The position numbers and the translations under genes were made by a program. A stretch of 64,000 bases of DNA from Acidobacteriota bacterium (GTDB lineage Bacteria; Acidobacteriota; Terriglobia; Terriglobales; Acidobacteriaceae). Shown here one piece after another: positions 43,154-50,482 of this stretch. The notes beneath the pieces were generated by a model that made no database searches, had not been told where the DNA came from, and saw only the letters and a list, made by a program, of their open reading frames with translations. The stretch covers positions 1-64,000 of the forward strand of contig JARLGI010000019.1 in assembly GCA_031296115.1 (NCBI GenBank), read 5' to 3'. The stretch's first letter is position 1, and the number at the start of each line of letters is the position of its first letter.

Positions 43154-43521
43154 ATGATTGATCCTAAGGAAATGCTGACCACCTTGTCGACCATTTCGCC
43201 ACGACGGCGAAGGTGCAGAACGTTTTTGGCGAGCCCATTGAGAGCCACGGCAAAACGATTATTCCGGTCGCGCGCGTGAGCTATCGCCTGGGCGCAGGCG
43301 GCGGTGGCGGCGGACAGAGCCAGCCCGACTCGTCCGCGCCGCAACGCGAAGGCGGCGGTGGCGGTGGCGGCGGTGTAGTCCAGGCGGTCCCGGCGGGCGT
43401 GGTTGAGGTCACCGAGGCCGGCGCGCGTTTCGTGCGTTTCTTCGACCCGCAGATGGCGATGGGAATGATCGCGGGCGGCGTCATGATCGGCTTGATGCTG
43501 CGGCTGTTCAGGCGGAAGTAA
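43154..43521 (+). pseudogene. GerW/YtfJ-family gene, frameshifted
   Basis: AAGGAG (43142-43147) stands before an ATG at 43154 that reads MIDPKEMLTTLS and then leaves the family. In another frame from about 43187 the expected sequence continues: DHFATTAKVQNVFGEPIESH, then GKTIIPVARVSYRLGAGGGG. The C-terminus, with a Gly-rich stretch and GMIAGGVMIGLMLRLFRRK membrane anchor, is intact. The offset equals one missing base near 43183-43187. A start at the GTG at 43213 would give a shortened 102-residue product. It is therefore a frameshifted gene or a sequence error. GerW proteins occur in many non-sporulating bacteria. Confidence 0.75.
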
Positions 43522-43569
43522 GGCTCTGAGTTGTGAAAACGCCGTTGCGGCGCGGTTGAGGCCGTGCCT

Positions 43570-43735
43570 CTCATGCTGTCATCCTGAGCAGAGCGAGACG
43601 AAGTCGAGCGGAGTCGAAGGCCTCTGTCGCAAATTGTCATTACGAGCGCCCGGGTTTGGCGCGAGGAATCTGCTGTTCGCAAGGTCGGCAAGAAAGCAGA
43701 TCCCTCGCTGCGCTCGTGATGACAAGTTGAAAGAA
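43570..43735. repeat. Dispersed GTCATCCTGAGC..GATGACAAG repeat
   Basis: Starts TGTCATCCTGAGCAGAGCG, includes CGAAGTCGAGCGGAGTCGAAGG, TTGTCATTACGAGCGCCC and ends AGATCCCTCGCTGCGCTCGTGATGACAAG. It is the fullest copy of a non-coding element seen as fragments at 19898-19930 and 24897-25020. Similar sequences are common in many bacterial genomes. Confidence 0.65.
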
Positions 43736-43796
43736 ACGAGTATTCCGGCAGTCCCGACTTGCGCTCGATTCGCATAACCCGCACACTAGTTCAGCC

Positions 43797-45212
43797 GTGA
43801 GTTCCCCTGCCAATTCCGACCTCCTTCGCCAGCTACCGTCAGTGGACGAACTGCTTCGCGCTCCGCAGGTCGAGGCGCTGTTGCAGAAGAACGGACGCGC
43901 GCCGACCCTTGCGTCTGCGCGGACAGCCCTGGAGCAGTTACGCGCGGCGATCGTTGCCGGCGGCCTCCATGAAGAGCAGATCAGATCCCGGCTCGATGAC
44001 CTGCCGCGAGAGGTTGAGCGACTACTGCGAGAGTCGCTGCGTTATTCCCTTCGCCCGGTCATCAACGCCACCGGCGTGATCCTGCATACCAATCTGGGTC
44101 GTGCACCGCTCAGCCGCGCGGCACTGGAGCGCGTCACCGAAATCGCGCAGGGTTATTCCAATCTCGAGTTTGACCTGGCTACCGGAGAACGCGGCAAGCG
44201 CGACGTCCACATCGATCGCCTGTTCGCGAAGCTGCTTAGCACGGCGGAGCGCCAAGTCTCGACCATCGTCGTCAACAACAACGCAGCGGCGGTTCTGTTG
44301 ACGCTGAACGCCCTGGCCGAAGGCGGCGAGGCGCTGGTATCACGAGGCGAGCTGGTCGAGATCGGCGGCTCGTTCCGCATTCCCGACGTGGTGGCGAAGT
44401 CGGGCGCCATCTTGCGCGAAGTCGGCACCACCAACCGCACTCGCATCGGCGATTACGAGAGCGCGATCGGCGAGAAGACCCGGTTGCTGCTGCGCGTCCA
44501 TCGCTCGAATTTCCAGATTGTCGGTTTCACGGAGCAGCCCTCGCTGCAAGAACTGACGGCGCTCGGGCGCAAGCACAGCATCCCCGTACTGGAAGACCTG
44601 GGCAGCGGCGAGATTTTCGACCTGCACCACATCGGCGTGCAGAGCGAGCCCATGATTGCCGACAGCCTGCGTGCCGGCGTCGACGTCGTCACCTACAGTG
44701 GCGACAAGCTGCTCGGCGGCCCACAGGCGGGGCTCGTCAGCGGCAATCGCGAACTAGTGGCGAAGGTCCGCGCCAATCCACTCTTCCGCGCTCTGCGCGT
44801 GGACAAGATGTTCTACGCCGCCCTGGAAGCAACGTTGCTCGCCTATCTCCGCGAGGACTATGACTCCATTCCTGCACTGCGCATGATGCGGCTGACGGAC
44901 GAACAGCTAACCCACCGCGCGCGCCGGATGGCTGAACGGCTGCGGGAAGAGTGCCCTGGGCTGCTGGTGGAGGTAGCGGAGTCGCGCTCTGTCATCGGCG
45001 GTGGCTCGGCGCCGGGAGCGACGCTGCCGAGCAGAGTGCTTGTCATCAAGCCGGAGAAGCTTGGGGCAGATGCACTGGTGGAACGCTTGCGCCGATGGGA
45101 AACGCCAATCATCGCGCGCGTTGAGGATGGGCGGGTATTGCTTGACCTGCGCACCGTCGAGCCCGAGCAGGAAGCGACCGTCGTGGCAGCGCTTGGCAGC
45201 ATCGCAGGATAG
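43797..45212 (+). CDS. selA: L-seryl-tRNA(Sec) selenium transferase
   Basis: PLP enzyme making selenocysteinyl-tRNA(Sec) from seryl-tRNA and selenophosphate. 471 residues from a GTG. The N-terminal domain (LLRQLPSVDELLRAPQVEAL) is followed by the fold-type I core; INATGVILHTNLGRAPLS is the family signature and VTYSGDKLLGGPQAGL holds the PLP Lys304. EVGTTNRTRIGDYESAI is also typical. Normal length. selB, selC and selD are not in the window, so use of selenocysteine depends on genes elsewhere. Confidence 0.95.
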   Translation: MSSPANSDLLRQLPSVDELLRAPQVEALLQKNGRAPTLASARTALEQLRAAIVAGGLHEEQIRSRLDDLPREVERLLRESLRYSLRPVINATGVILHTNLGRAPLSRAALERVTEIAQGYSNLEFDLATGERGKRDVHIDRLFAKLLSTAERQVSTIVVNNNAAAVLLTLNALAEGGEALVSRGELVEIGGSFRIPDVVAKSGAILREVGTTNRTRIGDYESAIGEKTRLLLRVHRSNFQIVGFTEQPSLQELTALGRKHSIPVLEDLGSGEIFDLHHIGVQSEPMIADSLRAGVDVVTYSGDKLLGGPQAGLVSGNRELVAKVRANPLFRALRVDKMFYAALEATLLAYLREDYDSIPALRMMRLTDEQLTHRARRMAERLREECPGLLVEVAESRSVIGGGSAPGATLPSRVLVIKPEKLGADALVERLRRWETPIIARVEDGRVLLDLRTVEPEQEATVVAALGSIAG

Positions 45213-45268
45213 AGGCTTCTTAAGGGCCGTGCCGCCTTCCTTGCGCACTGCGCGCAGTTCCCGCTAAC

Positions 45269-45396
45269 CTAGCGGGCTGCTGAAAAAGTGTTATTGATGA
45301 TCATTCCGGACTCAAAATCGTCTGTAAGTTGTTGAATCTTCGTTCGCCGAAATCGTCGAAATTACCAAGTTGGTTCATTTTTCAGCAGCCTGCTAG
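45269..45396. mobile_element. MITE-like element with 21-bp terminal inverted repeats
   Basis: The left end CTAGCGGGCTGCTGAAAAAG (45269) and the inverted right end CTAGCAGGCTGCTGAAAAAT (45396) differ at a single position over their first 19 bases. The inside is AT-richer than the neighbours and has no gene. GGCTGCTGAAAAA ends are known from several IS families, so this is probably a non-autonomous copy moved by a transposase elsewhere. It lies 57 bp after selA. Confidence 0.75.
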
Positions 45397-45408
45397 AGCG
45401 ACTCTCCT

Positions 45409-46110
45409 ATGAAACAGACCGTCTTCCGCGAGCGCAACAAGCAGTACTACCGCGTTCTGCATGCTCCCATCTGGATTTGGGTCTTCTGGGTGCTTCCCGG
45501 ATGGCCGCTGACCTATGACCTCTACACGCATGGCCCGGACCACAGACACTGGATCTGGCTCGCGATTGTGGTGGCAGGCGTGACGTGGCGCGGCTTCGCG
45601 GCCCGCATTCCGGGATGCGAGCGGCAGCCCTACATTACACACTACGGCGTGCATCAGCCGAACCTGCCGTATCGCGTGGTGTGTTACACCGCTGCCTGGA
45701 TTGACCTGCTGGTGCCGTACACATTGAATCTGTTGGGCTTAATCGGGGCTTCCATCAACGGACGCTGGCTGCTGCACGACTTTTACCGCTACGGCTACTA
45801 TCCCCTGGCGCTGGCGGTCGTGCTGGCAACCTGGCTGGACTGGACGCCGCGAGCCAGGCGCGACACCTTCGGCGAAGGCGTGGAGCGCGCATGGTTCTAC
45901 GTCGCGGTCTGGACGGTCGTGCCGGTGCAGGTCATCAACTGGGCGGCCTGGCGGCAGGGAAAGTTCATAGACCTCGCACCGCTGCCGCTGGCGCACGTCC
46001 GTCTGGCTATCTGCCTCATCTCGACAGCGGCGTTCTTTGCGCTGGGCTATGCCCAGAAACTGCCCCGGACGCAGCGCTACTACGAAGGAGTGGCAGCAGC
46101 GGGGATCTAA
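45409..46110 (+). CDS. Hypothetical integral membrane protein
   Basis: A 233-residue protein with about six membrane segments: APIWIWVFWVLPGWPLTY, WIWLAIVVAGVTWRGFAA, LLVPYTLNLLGLIGASING, YYPLALAVVLATWLDW, AWFYVAVWTVVPVQVINW and LAICLISTAAFFALGY. A conserved-looking loop has CERQPYITHYGVHQPNLPYR. Start at ATG 45409, 12 bp after the MITE-like element; no Shine-Dalgarno. I recognise no family. Confidence 0.72.
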   Translation: MKQTVFRERNKQYYRVLHAPIWIWVFWVLPGWPLTYDLYTHGPDHRHWIWLAIVVAGVTWRGFAARIPGCERQPYITHYGVHQPNLPYRVVCYTAAWIDLLVPYTLNLLGLIGASINGRWLLHDFYRYGYYPLALAVVLATWLDWTPRARRDTFGEGVERAWFYVAVWTVVPVQVINWAAWRQGKFIDLAPLPLAHVRLAICLISTAAFFALGYAQKLPRTQRYYEGVAAAGI

Positions 46111-46120
46111 AACTCCGCCC

Positions 46121-46148
46121 AAAAAAGAAAGGCGGCCCGAAAGCCGCC
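46121..46148 (-). terminator. Intrinsic terminator of the cold-shock gene
   Basis: Read on the minus strand: GGCGGC-TTTCGG-GCCGCC followed by TTTCTTTTTT. The stem is 6 bp with a 6-nt loop, and the T-rich run lies at plus-strand 46121-46130. It stands 25 nt beyond the stop of the cold-shock gene. Confidence 0.85.
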
Positions 46149-46172
46149 CTCTTGAACCCTGAAGCTCGAGAG

Positions 46173-46373
46173 TTACAGAACTTGTACGTTCTCCGCCTGC
46201 CAGCCCTTGGGCCCTTTGACGACGTTGAACGAGACCGCCTGGCCTTCCTGTAAGCTGCGGAAGCCGTTGGTCTGGATCGCAGAATAGTGAACAAATACGT
46301 CTTCGCCATTCTGCCGGCTGATAAAGCCGTAGCCCTTCGCGTCATTGAACCACTTAACCGTTCCTTGTTCCAT
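46173..46373 (-). CDS. cspA: Cold-shock domain protein (CspA family)
   Basis: RNA/ssDNA-binding OB-fold chaperone of 66 residues. [20 protein letters not shown] and [20 protein letters not shown] contain the RNP1 and RNP2 motifs. [14 protein letters not shown] is the usual end. The 5' region is about 215 bp, divergent from acpS, with room for a long cold-shock leader. The symbol marks the family; which paralogue it is cannot be told. Confidence 0.95.
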   Translation of the reverse strand: MEQGTVKWFNDAKGYGFISRQNGEDVFVHYSAIQTNGFRSLQEGQAVSFNVVKGPKGWQAENVQVL

Positions 46374-46588
46374 GGTGTTACATGTTCCTTAGTGTTGATA
46401 TAGCTGCAATTCGATCGGGATGAAGCAGGCAGGGATGCTGCACAGGCAGGAACTGCTGCGTACAACGTCGATCAATCGAGCACCCCCATCATACCAGCCC
46501 TTGTCGAAAAGCCCAAGCCTTCGCTCGTTGGAAGGCGAGCAACAGGCGTGTTCTCAGTATGTTACCTTGAGAGCGTTGGCTCGGAACT
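46374..46588. promoter_or_regulatory. Divergent control region between cspA and acpS
   Basis: 215 bp between two divergent genes must hold both promoters. The cold-shock side is AT-rich next to the gene (TTACATGTTCCTTAGTGTTGA), as in long CspA-type leaders. I could not point to a clear -10/-35 pair on either strand. Confidence 0.35.
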
Positions 46589-46984
46589 ATGATCGTCGGG
46601 ACCGGCATTGATATCACCGAGGTAAACCGTATCGCGGCCTCCATCCAGCGCTTTGGCCGGCGCTTCCTGGAGCGCGTGTTTACGGCGGATGAAATCCGCT
46701 ATTGCGAATCCAAGGCCAACAAGGCTGAGCGCTACGCCGGACGCTTCGCCGCCAAGGAAGCCGCCCTGAAGGCCATCGGAACTGGTTGGAGCCGCGGCGT
46801 CACTTGGCAGGATGTGGAAGTCCGGCGCGCTCCCGGCGGGCGCGCGACGATTGCCTTCCACCGTAAAGCCGCGGAGTTCCTGCAGAAGCTTGGAGCGGTT
46901 AGAACACAACTCTCCATCACCCACACCGGCGAGATTGCCATGGCGCAGGTCATTCTTGAATCCAATGAGCCGGCTGATGACTAG
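46589..46984 (+). CDS. acpS: Holo-[acyl-carrier-protein] synthase
   Basis: Transfers 4'-phosphopantetheine from CoA to ACP Ser. 131 residues. VGTGIDITEVNRIAASIQRF has the first metal Asp, FTADEIRYCESKANKAERYA and GRFAAKEAALKAIGTGW the second motif with Glu and Lys. LSITHTGEIAMAQVI is the C-terminal signature. Confidence 0.95.
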   Translation: MIVGTGIDITEVNRIAASIQRFGRRFLERVFTADEIRYCESKANKAERYAGRFAAKEAALKAIGTGWSRGVTWQDVEVRRAPGGRATIAFHRKAAEFLQKLGAVRTQLSITHTGEIAMAQVILESNEPADD

Positions 46985-47035
46985 CAGGTTTCCATCGGCA
47001 GTATGTCCGCGTTCTCGTAGTACCCTCAGACCTTC

Positions 47036-49453
47036 ATGATCGACACGCCGGAACAGGAAATCGCAGTTCGCGCCGCGGCGGGGACCTCACGCCGAGATGC
47101 CCTTTTCGCGGTGGCATTTATGAGCTTCTCCGCCTTGCTACTGGAGCTTGGCCTGACGCGCCTTTTCTCCGTGGTGCTCTTCTACCACTTCGCTTTCCTG
47201 GCCATCTCCATTGCGCTGCTGGGATTGGGCGCGGGCGCTGTGTTCGCCTACCTGCGGCGTCAGTGGCTGGAGCGCTGTAGCATCAGCCAGTTGGGCGCCG
47301 TCTTATGTTGCGTCAATGCGCTCGTGATCGTGGCTGTGCTGGAAGTTGTGCTGCACAGCTCAGTTGCGTTGCACCCCAACTGGTCCAACTTCGGCCGGCT
47401 GACGGTGCTCTACCTGGCGTCGGCTGTGCCGTTCTTCATCACCGGACTGCTCTTCTCGGTGGTCTTTGCGCGCCATACGGCGCAGATAACGAGATTGTAT
47501 GGCGCCGATCTGCTGGGCGGATCTCTGGCCTGCCTTGCGCTGGTTCCTCTGCTAAATTTCCTGGGCGGGCCGAACACCATCCTGTGTGCTGCCGTCGCGG
47601 TCACGCTAGCAGCTTTCGCCTGGGCCGGATCCCGCATGCGCGTGGCATCAGCCGTACTGGCAGCCATGTTGCTCATGCTGATCGCGGCCAACTTCCGAAA
47701 CCGGCTCTTCGACATCGTCTACGCCAAGGGCATGAAACGCATCGTACCCCTCTATGCGCGCTGGAACGCGCTGTCGCGGGTTGAGGTGGATGAGCAAGGC
47801 TGGGCGAAGGCCATCGTGATTGACGCCGACGCGACGACCTATTTGATGAGCACCGATCCTCATCATTGGGACGAGGGCTATCGCCGCAACCTGATGTCGG
47901 CCCCACCGGCGCTCGCCAATGTGCTGCGTCCGAATGGTGCATTCGCCATCATCGGACCCGGCGGCGGAGTCGACGTTCTCCGCGCCATCGCGAATGGCAG
48001 TCCGAGTGTCACCGGCATCGAAATCAATCCCATTATTGCCGACGACATCATGCGGGACCGTTTCGCCGATTACGTGCATCATCTCTATGAATTGCCCGAG
48101 GTGCACATGCACGTCAGCGATGGGCGCTCGTTCATTCGCAACAGCCGCGACCAGTATGACGTGGTGCAGATGACCCTGGTGGACACCTGGGCATCGACCG
48201 CTGCAGGCGCTTTCGCGTTGAGTGAAAACAATCTGTACACAGTTGAAGGGTTTCGTGAGTACTTCCAGCACCTTAAGCCAGATGGCATGATCGCCATCAC
48301 GCGCTGGGAGTTTGCGCAGCCGCGCGAGGCGCTGCGCGTGGTCTCGCAAGCGATGGAAGCGCTGCGCCAAGTCGGCGTCAACAACAGCACGCAGAATTTC
48401 ATCGTGGTTAGCGACGGAGCGCTCGACGAGGACGGCCGCGCCGTGCTGGTGCTCGCAAAGAAGTCAGCATTCACCCTGGAGGAGCAGCGCGCAGTCCTGA
48501 ACCACATCCAGGGCACCACGCCGGAGAACGCATTCCTCAATCTGCACGTTCTTTACTTACCGGTAACCGCCGACAAACCGGGCATGTCGCATCCCGCCTT
48601 CGCTGACCTGATACGCGGCCAGGACGCGCGGGCCTTCTCTGCCCAGTATGCTTACAACGTCACACCCGTCAGCGACAACGCTCCCTTCTTCTTCTTCACA
48701 CTGAAGCCGGACCAGGTGTTCCACCGCCTGGACCAGGCGGGCGTCGACTGGAAGAACAATCTCGGGATCGCCGTTCTCGGCCTCGTGCTGGTAGTCTCGG
48801 TAGCCGCCGTGATCGTCTTCCTCGTGCTGCCGCTGCTGCTCTTGCGCCAGGCGCGCTCCAGCAGCAGCCTTGGCGTGCTGTATTTCGTCGCCATCGGCCT
48901 GGGCTACATCATGGTTGAGATTGCTTTCATTCAGCGCTTCGTTTTGTTCCTGGGCAATCCCACCTACGCGCTGACGGTTGTGGTCTTCCTCATGTTGCTG
49001 TCCAGCGGTGCGGGCAGCCTGGTCTCGCGGCGCTGGTTCGCGCAGCCAGCGCGCGTGGCATTGGCGATGATCTTCATCGTGGTCGCGGTCATTCTCTACG
49101 TCTTCGTGTTACCGCCATTGCTGGGAGCGCTGGTTGGGCTGGCGTTCGCCATGAAACTGCTTATCAGCGCCGCACTATTGGTACCTCTTGGTTTCGCGAT
49201 GGGAATGCCATTTCCCAGCGGACTACGGGCCTTATCGGTCCACTCGCAGCGCAACGCAAGCACGACGACGAGGCATGGCGCGGTGGAATGGGCGTGGGCG
49301 ATGAACGCGGCGTCCAGCGTTCTCGGCTCCGTGCTGGCGATGGTGATTGCCATTCAATTCGGGTTGAACGTCACGCTCGCGTGCGGCGCCGCGTCGTACG
49401 TGATGGCGATCGCGTTGATCCCTGCTTTCAAAAGTGCCAAATTGGGAATTTGA
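47036..49453 (+). CDS. Membrane-bound spermidine synthase-like (methyltransferase-fold) protein
   Basis: An 805-residue protein. The first half has six to seven membrane segments: FMSFSALLLELGLTRLFSVV, HFAFLAISIALLGLGAGAVF and others. A soluble Rossmann domain follows (about 290-520): AFAIIGPGGGVDVLRAIANG, VTGIEINPIIADDI and DVVQMTLVDTWASTAAGAFA fit spermine/spermidine synthase-like folds. More membrane segments follow (IAVLGLVLVVSVAAVIVFLV, ALTVVVFLMLLSSGAGSLVS). The combination is a known uncharacterised class of membrane polyamine-synthase homologues. Whether it makes polyamines is not known. Confidence 0.85.
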   Translation: MIDTPEQEIAVRAAAGTSRRDALFAVAFMSFSALLLELGLTRLFSVVLFYHFAFLAISIALLGLGAGAVFAYLRRQWLERCSISQLGAVLCCVNALVIVAVLEVVLHSSVALHPNWSNFGRLTVLYLASAVPFFITGLLFSVVFARHTAQITRLYGADLLGGSLACLALVPLLNFLGGPNTILCAAVAVTLAAFAWAGSRMRVASAVLAAMLLMLIAANFRNRLFDIVYAKGMKRIVPLYARWNALSRVEVDEQGWAKAIVIDADATTYLMSTDPHHWDEGYRRNLMSAPPALANVLRPNGAFAIIGPGGGVDVLRAIANGSPSVTGIEINPIIADDIMRDRFADYVHHLYELPEVHMHVSDGRSFIRNSRDQYDVVQMTLVDTWASTAAGAFALSENNLYTVEGFREYFQHLKPDGMIAITRWEFAQPREALRVVSQAMEALRQVGVNNSTQNFIVVSDGALDEDGRAVLVLAKKSAFTLEEQRAVLNHIQGTTPENAFLNLHVLYLPVTADKPGMSHPAFADLIRGQDARAFSAQYAYNVTPVSDNAPFFFFTLKPDQVFHRLDQAGVDWKNNLGIAVLGLVLVVSVAAVIVFLVLPLLLLRQARSSSSLGVLYFVAIGLGYIMVEIAFIQRFVLFLGNPTYALTVVVFLMLLSSGAGSLVSRRWFAQPARVALAMIFIVVAVILYVFVLPPLLGALVGLAFAMKLLISAALLVPLGFAMGMPFPSGLRALSVHSQRNASTTTRHGAVEWAWAMNAASSVLGSVLAMVIAIQFGLNVTLACGAASYVMAIALIPAFKSAKLGI

Positions 49454-49566
49454 GGCCACTGCTGTCGCAGCCAGTATTTATAAGGTTCTTACGCACTGTC
49501 TCTCGCCGGATCAGCACCGAGATTTGCCTTGCGTGAAAGTAACAATCAGCAGAATCCTCACAGCAC

Positions 49567-49622
49567 TTGCGCAGGTGGGAACCGAGGTTGTTATAATCAC
49601 ACGCTTGGGTGATTTACATCAC
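49567..49622 (+). promoter_or_regulatory. Promoter and palindromic operator of the act-cta operon
   Basis: TATAAT at 49592-49597 is a perfect -10 box; TTGCGC at 49567-49572 is a possible -35 with a long (19 nt) spacer. Seven to thirteen nt after the -10 lies GTGAT-TTAC-ATCAC (49609-49622), a perfect 5-bp palindrome with CRP/FNR-type half-sites. Its position over the expected start of transcription would suit repression. The gap to the actA ATG (49714) is a leader of about 100 nt. Confidence 0.6.
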
Positions 49623-49713
49623 GATCACCTGGTACGCACGACGCCGTAGCCGCACGAAGTTGGGGACCGAAGGGGTACGGGACCCAAAGCCACAAACCGG
49701 GAACGCTTCATAC

Positions 49714-50415
49714 ATGGCCCAAGTTTTTCATCGCAGTGCGAACACAATTGCGCGCGCTTCCATCATCGGAGTGGTGGTGGTGGTGTCGGTCTTGCTGTGG
49801 GCAGCGTTGGAGGTACAGCGCTCGCCATATGCCACGTATCAAAACGTTGCCCAGGCGCAGCCCGTGCCCTTCAGTCACCAGCATCACAACTCCGGTCTCG
49901 GGATCGACTGCCGTTATTGTCACACGTCAGTCGAGAACTCCAGTTACGCCGGCATCCCGCCCACCAAGACCTGCATGAACTGTCACTCGCAGATCTGGAC
50001 GAATGCCCCCCTTCTGGAGCCTGTCCGCGAGAGTTACCGGACCGGCAAGTCGCTGATGTGGACCAAGGTCAACTATGTGCCGGATTTTGTTTATTTCGAC
50101 CATAGCATTCATGTGAACAAGGGCGTTGGATGCGCGAGCTGCCACGGTCCGGTGGACCAGATGCCGCTGACCTATGCCGCCAATTCACTGCAGATGGAGT
50201 GGTGTTTGAACTGCCACCGCGCCCCAGAGAAGTTTCTGCGGCCTCGCGACCAGGTTTTTGACATGAAGTATCAGCAGCCCAGCAGCGATCACAAGGTCAC
50301 GTTGGACGACGGCGCCGTTTTCACAGATCAGATTGCCCTGGGCAACGAATTGAAGCAGCGCTATAAGATTCGCACGGTGCAGGACATTACCAGCTGTTCC
50401 ACGTGTCACCGCTAG
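49714..50415 (+). CDS. actA: Alternative complex III subunit ActA, pentahaem cytochrome c
   Basis: Electron-transfer subunit of the quinol:cytochrome c oxidoreductase (ACIII). 233 residues from the ATG at 49714; the frame is open to 49609 but that would cross the operator. One N-terminal membrane anchor (ARASIIGVVVVVSVLLWAAL). Five CxxCH haem sites: CRYCH, CMNCH, CASCH, CLNCH and CSTCH. First gene of a 12-gene respiratory operon, 67 bp before actB. Confidence 0.93.
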   Translation: MAQVFHRSANTIARASIIGVVVVVSVLLWAALEVQRSPYATYQNVAQAQPVPFSHQHHNSGLGIDCRYCHTSVENSSYAGIPPTKTCMNCHSQIWTNAPLLEPVRESYRTGKSLMWTKVNYVPDFVYFDHSIHVNKGVGCASCHGPVDQMPLTYAANSLQMEWCLNCHRAPEKFLRPRDQVFDMKYQQPSSDHKVTLDDGAVFTDQIALGNELKQRYKIRTVQDITSCSTCHR

Positions 50416-50482
50416 TCACCGTGGGTTGACGGCCGCGAAATAGAACTAGACGAACGTAAGTCTTTCCGGAAGCACGAGAAGA

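Noticed and set aside
45213-45408. A SECIS or selC gene next to selA
   Set aside because: The inverted repeats are the ends of a MITE-like element; no tRNA fold is present.
47036-49453. A plain soluble spermidine synthase (speE)
   Set aside because: The protein is far longer, with membrane segments on both sides; the polyamine motif match is only partial, so no symbol was given.
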